Assembly (NCBI GenBank): GCA_023105745.1
Contig: JALGQZ010000002.1
Span: 47,776,497-47,840,496, forward strand
Direction of reading: 5' to 3'
Length of the DNA: 64,000 nt
Source: Austropuccinia psidii
Lineage: Eukaryota > Basidiomycota > Pucciniomycetes > Pucciniales > Sphaerophragmiaceae
Under the pieces are notes generated by a model. The model saw nothing but the letters and a program-made list of their open reading frames with translations. It did not search any database and had not been told where the DNA came from. How positions within the stretch are numbered: position 1 is the stretch's first letter; each line of letters starts with the position of its first letter. Below, piece after piece: positions 47,848 to 59,825 of this stretch. The translations under genes and the position numbers were made by a program.

Positions 47848-48514
47848 TTAGTCCCCTTCTTTAAAGTCGGGTTCTATGTCTGATTTGTCCCACCTCTGCT
47901 TATTATATTCCTTTGCCTCAGCTATGAATTTTTCAGCTGTGTAACAAGCCTTTTTCCACATATCATGGAGCTCCTTGGCTGTGGGGTGGATGGTCAGAAG
48001 ATTTCTCTTCAAGTGATCCACAGGCAATAGGGGATTCCACCCTTTCTCTACCAGTGAAGGTGTTTTTCCTGTGGTAGAGTGCTGGCTTGTGTTATAAGCC
48101 AGCTGTACTGCTGGTAGAAGGGTAACCCAGTCATGGGTGTAACCTTCATGGTCCTTATATTCCATGCCATAGGCACAGAACCTTTGAAGCATATCCTCCA
48201 TGGTTTGGATCACACTTTCAGCTAGGCCATCTTTTTATGGATGGTAAGCTGTGGAGAATGCAGGTTTAGTACCAAGAATGTCATACAAGTTGGTCCAAAA
48301 TTCTGATGTGAATTTTGGGTCCCTATCACTAATGATAATTTTAGGGACTCCACAGGTAGATATTATGTTATTCCAAAATAACAAGGCAGTATCCATTTGT
48401 GTATCCTTTTTGCGACATGGCAGGCACCCCACACTCTTGCTGAACCTATCAGCTATGATCAAGCAAGCATTGAAGTTCTCTTTTCCTCCTGGTACAAGTC
48501 CTGTAACCCAGTCC
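47848..48514 (-). pseudogene. Integrase catalytic core, second part
   Basis: From the right edge: MDWVTG (first Asp at 48513-48511), [23 protein letters not shown] (second Asp at 48327-48325), AYHP, a TAA stop where Gln is expected, then DGLAE (Glu at 48219-48217). Spacing from the second Asp to the Glu is 35 residues, the retroviral D,D-35-E arrangement. LLPAVQLAYNTSQHSTTGKT and a linker follow to the stop at 47848. The core is separated from its N-terminus by the solo LTR at 48520-50707. Confidence 0.85.
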
Positions 48515-48519
48515 ATGTT

Positions 48520-50707
48520 TGTGAGCCTGTCAGGTATGTATAACATACCCATAAGGCCACAAATAAGTTTATACACAGTTAAAATAGTCTTCAACAGACT
48601 TTTTAATTGAATTTAAAATAGAAATAACAAAAAATAAGTATAACTTTTTTTTGGATAAACAAAGTTATAAATATTATGTCATTTTTGGATTCTACACCAA
48701 AAATAACCTAGGGTACATCCATCAGGTGTTATACCCAAAAACACTTATTTCTTATGTTATTGGAATATTTAAGAATCTCACAGTACTAATGTTACCTTTA
48801 CAACATTTTTTGAAAATTGTTAAATTTAAGCTTAAATAAGCTTAAATTTAAAGTTGCATAAGGTTTATGCAAACTTACCAAAATTTTAGTTAAAATTGAG
48901 GTGTGGTGTATATTTACTGAATTGTCTAAGGACTTGCCATACAGAATGTAAATCCTGCGTGAGCTCAATTTAAAAGGGTTTAAGGCCATAGTATGGCTTT
49001 AAATAAATAAAAGGGCAAAATCCACACAAAAAGGTGGGACAAAGGAAAAAGACCAAATAGAGCTGGGGTACCCAACTTTTTGGATCTGCAAGGATTCAGT
49101 TAAGGTTTTCCACCTGTATTGGAGGATTTTAAACCTTATTTAAGCTTTAAGATTAGACTTTGATCCAACATTAAAGTTTAAACTGGCTTTATCCCAATTT
49201 AGACAGGAATTTCAAGCTGCCAAAGGGTAAATCCCAATATGCAGGCTTGAATTTAAGGTTTCAAGAACTATCAAAGCTTAATTAAGCTTAAAAAACCTAA
49301 ATAAGTTTAAAAATTTAAGGTTACAAGCATTAAAACCTTATCAAAAGTTAAGGTTTGGTGTGTATTGCTATTTTACGTGGAAAAATAGCAATAACTTCAA
49401 AAATTCATTAAAAATCCAATTCTTAATGGATTTGCTTGAAATTTTCACACAGCTTACAATTTATTATTATCTACATATAAATCAAAGTTTAGGTATCTTT
49501 TATAAATAAATTTCCTGGGTAATTAGCCTGGAAATTTACTCTTTTAATTAAAGCTCAAAGAAAATTATAATTTCTTTAAAAATTAATTAAAAAATTGAGT
49601 TTAAGAGATTTCTGCTTGAAACTCTATTTTTAAGTTGTTCATGTGATGAAATTTAATATAAATAAGTTTACTTATATTAAAAACCTAAAATAATTAGTTT
49701 AAATGAGGATTAAAATTACATGGAGTTAAGAATAACACTGATAACTTTAAATTGGAATTAAAAATAAGTTACCTTAAGTTAAGAACTTTATTTTTAAGCA
49801 TGGTTTTTCAGTTTTGACCTGAGCACGCCCTCTATATTAATTATGAATCATGAGAGCTGCTCTGAAGACATAAAAAGAGTCTTTTCATCACTGTTTTTAT
49901 CCATCATTCATTATCAATCCAATCATAATAGAAATTTAAACAGGTAAAGTTTTATTAAATATAAAATCTTATTATTAAAGTAATTCTTAAGTTACTTTAT
50001 TCTTCATTAATTAAAATCAAAGAATTGAAATAATAGAATTTAGATTATTGTTGTAATCACCAATAATACATTTTTTTATATAAAATTAATCATCTTAAAT
50101 ATCTTTTAAAAATCCACAAATTCCTCTTAAAAACTCTTTAATTATAATTGTTATTATAAAAAGTTGTTTTATCTTTAAAAATATTGATTTTTGGTGTGTT
50201 TTTAACTTATAATTATTATTTAATATAATAACTGTTGTTGTTTGACTTGTTGTATTAAATAAATATTATAAGTAAGTTTTCTCTAAAGTTCTATATCTTT
50301 TTTATCTAGTATTGGTTTTTTTATATAGAATTTTATTCTATAAGAATTATTTCTGCAAAGTGTGTGTTTTAATTCTTTTATAAATAATATTTGTATTATT
50401 TATAAGTGGTTAATATTCATATTTTCCACGTGTAATTGTCTCATTAAGAGCTTTACACTTCTTATTGTTATAACTGTCAGTGACTATAACAATAATAGAA
50501 TAATTATAACTTATTATAATTATTATTTTTTTATTATTATATTTTTAATAATAATTAAATTTATATTTTTTTATACAATTATTTTTTAATAATTATATTT
50601 AATTTTGTGGTTATAATATTTCATTATATTATATATTTCTACTGAGGACAGTCATAGTACTCTTGATATTGCTACTATTATCAAGAGTTTCATAGACAAA
50701 CCTTACA
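48520..50707 (+). repeat. Solo LTR, family A, inside integrase gene
   Basis: 2188 bp, + strand TGTGAGCCTGTCAGG to ACAAACCTTACA, flanked by perfect ATGTT duplications (48515-48519 and 50708-50712). Removing it and one ATGTT joins the integrase frame across the site to give HPWETINMDWVTG, proving it is an insertion. It is inverted relative to the copy at 41447-43616. Confidence 0.95.
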
Positions 50708-50712
50708 ATGTT

Positions 50713-51496
50713 GATGGTTTCCCATGGGTGCTTGGGTTCTTCTATGTGTTGAAGCAACCCATACTTCTTCCCATCTTTTCTATTTGCCTTTTGTCATCTT
50801 TCACAAGTGTTGATGTATTCAATAAACTCTTGTTCCCATTTGCCCACCAAGCTGTGCTTGCTACCCTCTCCTTGGTTCTGTCCTCACTCATGTGTTCCAT
50901 ATAGGGGCAGTCATGGCATTCTTGTAGGATCAAGGATATATGGTCCCTGTCTACTATGGTGAGTGCACTAGTGTGCTTTTCTTTATGTTATAGCAGGCCA
51001 TCTATAAGGAAAAACCTTTTATCCTTATAGTCCCTCAACCAGGGTTCCTCTAGCTGAGATTCCAGTTCTGGGCTCCTGTATTTCTGTTGAATTAGTTGAA
51101 ACAATATGCCACACTGTTTGTTTTTGGCATATATCTTCATTACTGCACCGAAAAATTCATTATGCAATTGTGAGGAGCTTATTCCCAGTATGGGAGTTTC
51201 TGTTCCTTCTGAATCAGTGTCTCTACTGTCTGGGGTACCACTTTCTGGTGCCCATTCAGAAAATCTGAAGTTTTTCCTCTTGTCCACTTCCATGAAATGG
51301 ATAGGGATTCTGGCTGCTACTTCAGGGTCATAGGCTGGATTTCTTTTAAAATTCTCCAGTGGCCATCTGCATTGGTATGACCTTTACCCTCTTTTTATAT
51401 GATGGTCATATTACCTCTATACTCTTGGATGGCTATTTTCCACCTCAACATGTTTCTATTGGTAGTCTTCATGTTCAGTATAGACTTCAAGGCTGT
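50713..51496 (-). pseudogene. RNase H end and integrase zinc region
   Basis: After the stop that ends the long pol frame, the reading continues with [20 protein letters not shown] (RNase H end), a variable segment (51293-50988), and the integrase zinc-binding region: ECHDCPYMEHMSEDRTKERV and WWANGNK (50933 onward). In the next frame it is followed by EYINTCER, a TGA and QKANRKDGKKYG, so the second Cys of CxxC is a stop codon. It runs up to the solo-LTR insertion at 50712. Confidence 0.8.
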
Positions 51497-53923
51497 TCAG
51501 TCTGTGTAGAATTCAAATACTGTACACTCCAGATGATAGTAAAGTTTCTCTAGATCCCAGACTAAGCATAGACATTCAGTCTGGGTGGCCCCATACCTGG
51601 ATTCTGAATCTTTGATTTGCCCAGAGATGTAGCATATCACTCCCTCTCTTGGTTCACCATCTCCAATGTGTCTCTGGTGAAGGGCTGCTCCTAAGCCTTG
51701 GCTACATGCTACATCTATGTATAACTTGAATGGTATTTCAAAGTCAGGTAAGATGAGCACAGGTGCATTTGTGAGTTCATGTTTGATCCTCTCATATGCA
51801 TCCCTCCTTTCCTTGGTAATTTCAAAAACTCCATCTTTTGAACATAACTTGGACAGACTACTAGTTATGTGGGCAAAATTTGTGATGTGGTTTCTGTAGT
51901 AGCTAGCAACCCCAAGGAAAGATTGCATCTCTTTGATGTTCTTTGGTACTGGTTTTAGAAGTACTGTTGTTACTTTGCTCTGGTCTATTGCCAGACTAAG
52001 ACCTGAGATTTTATGACCTAGAGGTAGTAGCTCTTGTTGGCCAAAATTGCACTTTTTAAGTGAAATTTTCAGATTAATTGGTTTGCATTTACTTAGCACT
52101 CTGTCTATATACTGCACATGGTCTTCCCATGTTCCTGAGTATATAACAATGTCATCAATATATACTACAATCCAGCCTTCCAATATTTCTTCTTGAAATA
52201 TTGTGTCCTTCATCCTTTGGAAGTGGGATGGTGCATTTTTGATGCCAAATGGCATCCTGGTGTACTCATATATGCCCATATGGAATATGATTCTGAGTAA
52301 TTTCATGGACTTTGGTTTAACTCCATTCTGGTGGAAGCCTTTCATACAATCCATCTTGGTTATGTATTTGGCTTTTGCCAGTTTGTCTAGGGCATGAGGT
52401 ATCCTTGGTATAGGGTACCTGTCAGCTTTTGTGTAGTTATTCAGAGATCTGAAATCTCCACACATCCTAGACTTGCCATCATTCCAGGTGATCAGGACAG
52501 GAGTAGTAATTTTCACTATTTCATTTTGTCCAATCTTTCTGATGACATCCATGTGCATGAGTTCATTTATATGTTTTTCAATTTCCTTCCTGGTTTCCAG
52601 ACTTTCTGGGTATGGAGGTTTTCTGAGCATGGGTAGATAAGGTCTTTCCACATCCAGATATAGCTCTATATCATGGCCTCTAATTTTGCCTAGAGGTTCT
52701 TCACCAATGTCAAATTCTGGTCTTTTCTTTCTCAGAATCTTCAGTAAACTTAGTTTCTGTCTACTGCTGAGGGTAGTACTAAACTGGCCCTCTCTTAATT
52801 CATTCGGTAGTTTTTCCAGTGGATCCTGGGCAGATATTTGGTATATATCAAGAGAAAATTTCTTTTCCCTGTTGGTACCAATGGTAATGTGCCTGTTTTT
52901 ACTATTGTAAATATCAATACCATACATCCTCTGGTAATCCATCCCCAGTAAGAACCCTTGGATGTGGGCATCATCAAGAACTACAAACTCTGGGTTGAGT
53001 CTGATATTACCCTTCCTATGGGGTATAATTATCTCTTTGATAATTGTCCCAATTGAAGTCATCTTCCCTGAAGCACTTTTGAAGTTATTTGCCTCAGTTG
53101 GAAAGAGTTGTTTTTCCCAATTTGGAAAGTGGTTTTCCAGATAATTTCTTGCCACTATGGAGCAGTGTGCCCCACTGTCAATGATCAATGGGTGTTGAGC
53201 ATTGTCAATGCAAACAGTCATTTTTGTGGCTGTCCCATGTATGTATGCCATTCCTTTGGTTCGTGTGACCAGGAATGTTTCTACATCTTGTGTATGTTTG
53301 CACAAGTTTTTACTGGCAGTGTCTTGTGGCATGCCTGCTTCCAGCTGTATGTCCTGGATTTCTAGTGGGGTTTCCTCTTGGTATTCCACTAGAAGTTCTT
53401 CTCTTGGGTCTTGCTCTTCATCTGATTTTTCCCTGATGGCATCTCCCATAGATTCTAATTCAGAATCCTCTGTTGGGGATTCCCCCTCTGGGACTTTCTC
53501 AATGGCATAGACTCTTTTCTTTTTCTTTGGAAAATTGTTGGCATAATGGTCTTTTGAATCACAATTGTGACAAGAATTTTTCTTCTTGGTCACTTCTGCC
53601 ACCCTTTCCCTGGGTTTGAACTTAAACTCCACCCTGAAAGGTTGTTTCACTTTGAAACCACTGCTTTTATATGGGAGGTATTTCCCTTTATTTGTTCTTT
53701 TCCTTGTGTCTTGTAAGGTATTTGCAATGTCATCTAGAGTGAAATTTTGGTTGCATCTGCATTTCACTGCATACTCTAGTTTTCCTGGCATTTGTGTCAA
53801 GAGTTTGTGATTCCTCATCTGAATGTTCATTTGAGGATCAATGGCTTTAAGTCTTTTAGACTTTCTAAGAGACCATTCATATGGATCTTTTTCCACTGAA
53901 TACTTGTCATTTTCAAATGACAT
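51497..53923 (-). CDS. Chromovirus Gag end-protease-RT-RNase H, 808 codons
   Basis: This is the longest open frame in the window. Residues 1-110 are the Gag capsid end and basic linker. The CCHC knuckle at 118-131 reads CHNCDSKDHYANNF, with the last Cys replaced by Phe. The protease active site IIDSGAHCSIV is at 247-257. RT spans about 440-625: RMCGDFRSLNNYTKADRYPI, RMPFGIKNAPSHFQRM, and the catalytic YIDD at 588-591. RNase H begins near 731 (LYIDVACSQGLGAALH, Asp737; Glu783; Asp808), and a TGA falls just after that last Asp. The ATG is internal: the same frame continues upstream through a TGA (TGG changed) into the capsid, so the true start is far to the right. The catalytic residues of protease and RT are intact. 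It would act inside virus-like particles. Confidence 0.92.
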   Translation of the reverse strand: MSFENDKYSVEKDPYEWSLRKSKRLKAIDPQMNIQMRNHKLLTQMPGKLEYAVKCRCNQNFTLDDIANTLQDTRKRTNKGKYLPYKSSGFKVKQPFRVEFKFKPRERVAEVTKKKNSCHNCDSKDHYANNFPKKKKRVYAIEKVPEGESPTEDSELESMGDAIREKSDEEQDPREELLVEYQEETPLEIQDIQLEAGMPQDTASKNLCKHTQDVETFLVTRTKGMAYIHGTATKMTVCIDNAQHPLIIDSGAHCSIVARNYLENHFPNWEKQLFPTEANNFKSASGKMTSIGTIIKEIIIPHRKGNIRLNPEFVVLDDAHIQGFLLGMDYQRMYGIDIYNSKNRHITIGTNREKKFSLDIYQISAQDPLEKLPNELREGQFSTTLSSRQKLSLLKILRKKRPEFDIGEEPLGKIRGHDIELYLDVERPYLPMLRKPPYPESLETRKEIEKHINELMHMDVIRKIGQNEIVKITTPVLITWNDGKSRMCGDFRSLNNYTKADRYPIPRIPHALDKLAKAKYITKMDCMKGFHQNGVKPKSMKLLRIIFHMGIYEYTRMPFGIKNAPSHFQRMKDTIFQEEILEGWIVVYIDDIVIYSGTWEDHVQYIDRVLSKCKPINLKISLKKCNFGQQELLPLGHKISGLSLAIDQSKVTTVLLKPVPKNIKEMQSFLGVASYYRNHITNFAHITSSLSKLCSKDGVFEITKERRDAYERIKHELTNAPVLILPDFEIPFKLYIDVACSQGLGAALHQRHIGDGEPREGVICYISGQIKDSESRYGATQTECLCLVWDLEKLYYHLECTVFEFYTD

Positions 53924-53929
53924 GGTCTT

Positions 53930-55780
53930 ATGCCATATTCAAGTACCATTGCGGTGCTTTTGGATGATTTGACTCTTCCACCATGTCCAGTTTCTTCTGC
54001 CATGGATTTCTTGAATCTCTGTGTAACAAATACTAGCATGTCCTTTGAATGCTGTATTAAGTGTAGCAGTAATACAGTAGTCTGGTATGCTTTGTACATC
54101 AATGAAGACTCCATCAATATAATCAATGAGTTCCATATGTTCATATTCTCCTGTTCCACAGAATTTGGGCCAGCTTGAGGCCTCAAGAAGCTTTTACAAG
54201 GCTTTCTTCTCAGAATAAGACATATTATCTCCATCCTGGTATTGATATGGAGATCTTTCCTTATTCACCAACATGCCATCTGGTTTGATATCCTCTTGAT
54301 GATATGGATTATCCAAAACATGGCCTTGTGGTTGGGGCTTCATGTTGTGGTAGACATTAAACAGTTTTTTTATTTCTTGATCCAGACAAGTCCTGTCCCT
54401 TTTGCTGTGGTGTTGTTCTTCAAAGACTAGATTCAGTCTTTTGTTGGTTTCTTCAGAGGCTTTGCTCAATTGAGCATGTCCTTCTTGAAGGGTTTTAACA
54501 ATTTTGTCCATGAAGGCTGTTAATACTTTCATCCTCTCATGGCTTGCTTCAAGTTCTGAAAGCTGGTTTTAAGCTTACTCAGCATATTGGTCCATTTTTA
54601 ACCACAGTGCATCACTCTTCAAGTTACCTTCAGGTGTGACAACTTTATGTTCAATCTGAGTGGGGGTAATGTTTCTATTAATAGGACTACTGATTCTAGA
54701 GTTATTTACAATACTTCTAGCTGTTGTTTACTTCTTTCACCAAATCCAACAGCTTCTGGATCATTGGGTCTGACTCTCTCTTCCTTTGGTTTAAGATGGT
54801 CTTGTTTTTGCCCTTGTATTCTTGTCTTCTCCTGGAAACCTCTTGGAATTGTAAAGAATGGTGACTCTTGGCCACTGATCTGTTGGTTCCTGAATGGTGT
54901 GAAGCCACTGGGGAGCTTGTTTGGTCTACTCCTTGTGAGCCTGTAGGAATCTTAGTATTCCCTGTCTGAGTCTGTTGTTCTTCTATAGCTTGGATAGTGG
55001 CTTGATTCTCCCTTATCCTGTTTGCCCTCACCTCCAGGAGTCTGAACTCCCTGGTAGGATTCCAACCTTTGGCTATTACCATAAGGTCTCTGAAGTCTAT
55101 ATCTTTGAGACAGATCTTCTGGAAGCTTTCTCCAAGTTCTTCCCAGTGGGATGCCAGGTTGAACCTCTTGTTGTTCATGCTCCATTAAAAAAGGTCTTTG
55201 AGGAGTTGGTAGAGCTGAAGAACTTGATCCATATCCTTCCAGTCCTCTGGTTTGAGGATTCTGTTGAATTGGAATGTGAATGGCAGAGTGAATATGATTT
55301 CCCTCAATGTCTTGCCATCCACCACTGTGTCCAAGGTGTCCTCTTCCAGGTCTTCTGGTTCTGGACAAACCTTCTCTGTCCTCTGGCTGGTGCCTTTGGA
55401 AACCAAGGTCTCTGAGGTGTACAGGTGACATATCAGTGTTTGCAAGCAGTCAAAAACTTTATGTTCTTAGGGTATTTACCTTTGAGTGTGCCTTGTACAA
55501 ATCTGTTGTCTGCTGCTTTTGGCAATTTACCTTCAGAGGTTACAACTGAGCTAATGACTGTAATCCTCCCTGTACAAGCTGTTAAGGTTGGTTTACCTTG
55601 TATTGATGCAGAGTTTTGTGGCTTTCTATTCCTATGCATGGCAATGGGTGTCCACTTTTTAGCTGTTATAAGGCCTTCACTGTTCCTCTTTCCTTTGCCC
55701 TTGCTGCCCTCTGTCTCTGAGTGTGTCACTGGTGTGTTGGTCTGTGACTGGGTCTCTAGTGGGATGTAGTTTTCTTCCAC
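53930..55780 (-). pseudogene. Chromovirus Gag, broken
   Basis: The likely start is ATG 55780 (MEENYIPLETQSQ). The reading shifts near 55445 to DTVVDGKTLREIIFTLPFTF, then to FNLASHWEELGESFQKICLK (55178 onward), a Gln/Thr/Ser-rich stretch, a helical segment (MKVLTAFMDKIVKTLQEGHA, 54532), and the capsid frame WPKFCGTGEYEHMELIDYID (54180-53939). That last segment is in frame with the 808-codon pol ORF through a single TGA. The capsid motif matches the element at 3474-8576. Several shifts and stops prevent synthesis of Gag. Confidence 0.8.
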
Positions 55781-56353
55781 TGAACAGTTAAGACTTCTTA
55801 AAATGCTGTTTGCACATCTAAGGATGGCCTATGGGAAATATATTTCTATATTATGCCCTTGTATTATGACAGTGTAATTGGAATAACAATTCCATGTCAG
55901 AAATACAGCTTACAGATATCTGGAACACTGGTTTTATGCCAGTATCTCACAGATTAACTTGTAATTAGGAACTATAATCTGAAAAAGTGGTTATGTAAGA
56001 GGGTAATTGAAATTAGCAATATACCCAACCATGCCTCAACTGTTGGTTTTATGGTGAGAGGTGTCCTTATTTAATTAAAAAAAGGACTATATTAATGGTT
56101 TAAAGTGTTTAAATGTATAAAAAATGCCAATAATAAGGGTTTTTGTGGTGATTAAATCACATAAAAAGGCAATTAAAAATGAAAAAACCTAGTGGTATAT
56201 GACATATACCACTCAAAAAATAAGTATAAGATATATATATTATAATTATGTTTTAAGAAAATTATGCCTAAAAAAGAAGAAACAAGGTGTCAGAAAAAAA
56301 AGATAAGAAAAAAGAAACTCACTTTTGTATGTAAAAAGGTCCAAAAATAAAAA
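55781..56353 (-). other. 5' leader of chromovirus
   Basis: 570 bp of AT-rich untranslated sequence between primer site and gag; no ORF of note. Confidence 0.65.
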
Positions 56354-56373
56354 ACATGGCCAGGCCCCCAAAA
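56354..56373 (-). other. Candidate primer binding site
   Basis: On the minus strand the LTR end CCTGACA is followed by TTTTGGGGGCCTGGCCATGT, close to the sequence following the LTR at 6596. The donor tRNA, if any, is not identified; the TGG core begins three bases inside. Confidence 0.6.
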
Positions 56374-57790
56374 TGTCAGGCTGAGTCTATGATGAAGATT
56401 TAATAAGGCTGTTTACAACTTTAACTATGACTGTGACACAGTAAGACTATTTTAGAAGAAGTTTAATATTGAGTAATAAGGGATTTACTATTATAAAATA
56501 GTGGTGGTGAGCACTGTTGAAAACCCTGGGTGCAGCTTTACCTGTTGGATTACAATAATAAAGTCTACAATACTATAGTTTATAGTATAACCTGATTATT
56601 TTCCAAGATTATAGCTGTTTTTGACAGTTGTAATACGTAGGAATTCAAGATCAGGATGAGGAAACCTTTTCTGGTGGAGAAAAGGCCTCCTTTTATCCTA
56701 AAAGGGGGTGGAATGGCTCTCTAGACCATCCATGTAAAGGAAGTGAAGAGTTTTTCACTTCAGAATACTGGCTTGTTGTTTTCATATTGCCTGTATGCTC
56801 TGTATTGGGCTCATATGTGGCTTTGAAACCACATCTGGGCAGCTTTCACCAATACAGGGTGAAAATTTGCATCTGGGGACCACATAGCCCTCTGCTGACA
56901 TGTATGATGCATAGAATGCTGTACAGAACCTTTATGGGACCCCAGTATTGAATGAATTATGAGTTATTGAAGTATAAACATTCCTCTTTGTCTATTTGAC
57001 ACCTCATAATCATACTTATGGGAGAATATCCCACAGTAAGACTGTATTGGTCTAACTGTGGGATTTTGAGCTTAAAACTGCCATAGCTTTGTCAGTTTTT
57101 GAGATATCAAGCTCAAAACTGGTTCATTGTGTAGCCCTGGATGTGCTCTACACAATGGTGCCTCATTTGATATGGCTATCATTAAGTATGGAAAAGGTAT
57201 GCCATGTACAAGAGTTTTTGTACATATTTATGTTTTGCTTAAAAACTGTATGGAGCTTGTTTGCCCCAAAACGTTTTTTCTAGATGAGATATGGAGAAAT
57301 GGATGGCACCATCATATATCCCTGATTGTACTATTTCCAAAAAGACCCTACTTTAGGTACCTCACACTAAAACTGTAGAAGTTAGATGTGAGGTGAATAT
57401 TTTAATCACCCTTATTTGACCTTATTTTGGCCATAACTTCTGTAATTCTGGTGCTAGCTCAGTTTGGCTATTACCATCAGATATCCCTGACCTAGAGCTC
57501 CATTTTGAATACCCATTTGATGGGGTTAAGCCTCTTCCTCTGTATTTCAGATGAGAGGTGAAAATTACGGTTTATGCTCAGCAACAGCTTTGCGCAGGAA
57601 TAACTTTGTTATTCTTTTTCCTATGATAATGGGACTTGTATATTTTTAAAGGGATGAGTTTCCTCTTTCTTTTGATACCTTTTGAGCTGATTTGGCTCAG
57701 CTCCATGTTTTGGTGGTATCTTGGCTATACCATTGATTTATGGTATTTGGCTGTCATGCTTGTGCTCTGGTTTTGATTCACAGGCTGACA
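56374..57790 (-). repeat. 5' LTR of chromovirus
   Basis: 1417 bp, same ends as the LTR at 45938-47375 and colinear with it, with scattered substitutions and small gaps. The palindrome is slightly changed here (ATATGTGGCTTTGAAACCAC). Confidence 0.9.
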
Positions 57791-57795
57791 GTTAA

Positions 57796-59489
57796 CATGA
57801 TTGAAAGGGGTATTTTGTTATATTATTCCTGGGGAAAAAATGTCTATCTTAAGGACTGTATTTTTTGTTAAATTCTTTCTTTCTGTAAGTAATTTTGTGG
57901 AGATTTTCATTTTCTCAGTGAAATGGAACTGTATTGTTGGTAAAAACTGATGTTAGGGTGTCTTTTCTGGTAGGAATTTTCACAGAAATGGTCATATTAC
58001 TGAGCTAATGTACTGAATTAGTATTTTCCAACAGCTCTGATAGAATAATGCCAATAGATAATCTTGAATATGGATTTAAATAAATGGGCTATTGCACCAA
58101 TTTTTTGTGAGATTACTCAATCATGATTGATTATTTTGTGAAATTTGAAAATGGTTTGTGGAGCATTGACTTCTGATTACTGTAATTTTCTGTGAAACTT
58201 GAAAGTTAGTGGATTTTCCTTGCATAAAGATAATACAAATTGAAAAAGATTCAATTTGATGATAATTTGACTGTGTCCTGTAAAAAATTAATCCATTGTG
58301 ATAGCAAAAAATTCACTTTTGGTGCCTGTGTTGTTGTTTAATTTAGGTGTTTTTGTGCATTTTACATCCCTGAGCTAAAATTTGAACATCCCAGGTAAGT
58401 TATTCTATGCAGCTACAATAATAGGAAATTTTGAAAGTATTTTTAGTTAATTTTTTTGGGTTTAATTGAATTTTTGTGACTAATCATTGTTTATTGGATT
58501 AAAAGTGGCTTTTGGTGTTGTATAAGTCATTTTCTGGAAATTTTATAATTTTCTTTTATGCTAACTTCTTCCACCACACTGTTTACTTCTGTAAAAAAAA
58601 AATGTATGCTGTTTTATTGAACTTGATTCAGCTTCAATCAATATTTATACATTATGATTTTTTCTGTGGGAGAATTAATTTCTGTTCTTATTACTTTGAA
58701 CTCTATTAATTCTGTATATTGATTCTCAGTTCCTCATTGTTGTAATTTTATGACTATTATTGAGTATAAATGCTATTAATTAAAATCTTCTCATTGAAAA
58801 ATTTTGAATAAAAAACATTTTTTTCACTTCAGTGGGCCAGAGACTATACCCCAGCATAGACCAAAATGCAGTGTATTCCCATGATAATCCCTTAGACACC
58901 TTTCTAAATACCAGTTGCATTGAGTTACTCACCTATGAGTAACTGAAAGGGTCTCTTGGTCTAAGTTTTAAATATATGATCAACCTCCTTGAGAGCTATA
59001 TGATCACCCTCTACTTTTTCTCATTCATCATTTCATTTAATCATATTTCATTCCTCTCATGAGGCTTAATAATTGTACATTCAATCATTTTTACTTATTT
59101 CTTTTCTTACAAATTGATTACCATTGTATCAGGTATATTATTCACAATTATCTCCTGAGCTTACCATCAAGACATTGTTTCAGCATCTTGACACAAATAT
59201 GTTCTTCTTCTTTAATGGTCTTTTTTCATCCTTCTCTTCTACTTTATATCACTTTCTGTAGTTGTGCTAGTTACATTAGACATAATGTATTCTTAAATAA
59301 TCATTGATATTATGGCCTGCTTAATTTTTGATTTTCCTAGTTTTTTATCCATCTTCTTTTGTGTCACTGTCCTAGTATTATCTCTTTCATCTCCTTACAA
59401 TGGTTGCACCTTTTTGTGAGCCTTATAGGTATTTCTAAGTACCCAAAATATTACAAATACAAGATAAAATATGAGAGAATCTATTTTTA
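57796..59489. other. Gene-free DNA right of chromovirus
   Basis: No gene is recognised. A small hairpin GTTACTC-ACCTAT-GAGTAAC lies at 58923-58942. CpG is essentially absent. Confidence 0.45.
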
Positions 59490-59825
59490 ATCGTGAATTA
59501 ATGGAAATTTATAAGCTTAAATAAACCAATAACCATATAAAAACTCAGAATTAGCACGATACTTCAATAAAGTGATTCCAAAGGTCGTTAGATCATAACC
59601 AACGCTCGTCTAGCTTTACAGTCTTTTGGTCATTTATTGCATTAGTTTTTATAGAGTATTTTATCTTGTCTGTCTTCCTCAGAGGCCTACCTCATAGGGC
59701 CCTCAAGGCTGAAACAGACTATTATGAAACAATCGTTTATAGTTGGTATACTTATATTCCACATAAAAGTGTCATGTAGTCGGTAACACTCGGCTCATCG
59801 AGGTGGAAAAAATTGCTATCTCCAA
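59490..59825. other. Start of CpG-containing region
   Basis: No gene is seen. CG dinucleotides appear repeatedly (for example AACGCTCGTC at 59600), unlike the preceding kilobases. Confidence 0.5.

Larger units (their letters stand above)
45938..57790 (-). mobile_element. Complete Ty3/chromovirus element with solo-LTR insertion
   Basis: Flanked by perfect GTTAA duplications (45933-45937 and 57791-57795). On the minus strand it has a 5' LTR (57790-56374), primer site, leader, gag, CCHC, protease, RT, RNase H, integrase, chromodomain, polypurine tract and 3' LTR (47375-45938). Removing the 2188-bp solo LTR and one 5-bp repeat leaves about 9.66 kb. Frameshifts and stops remain in gag and integrase, so it is inactive, but the long pol frame is one of the best preserved genes in the window. 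Confidence 0.92.

Noticed and set aside
48251..48610. 119-codon + strand frame
   Set aside because: It is the antisense of the integrase core with its D,D-35-E residues.
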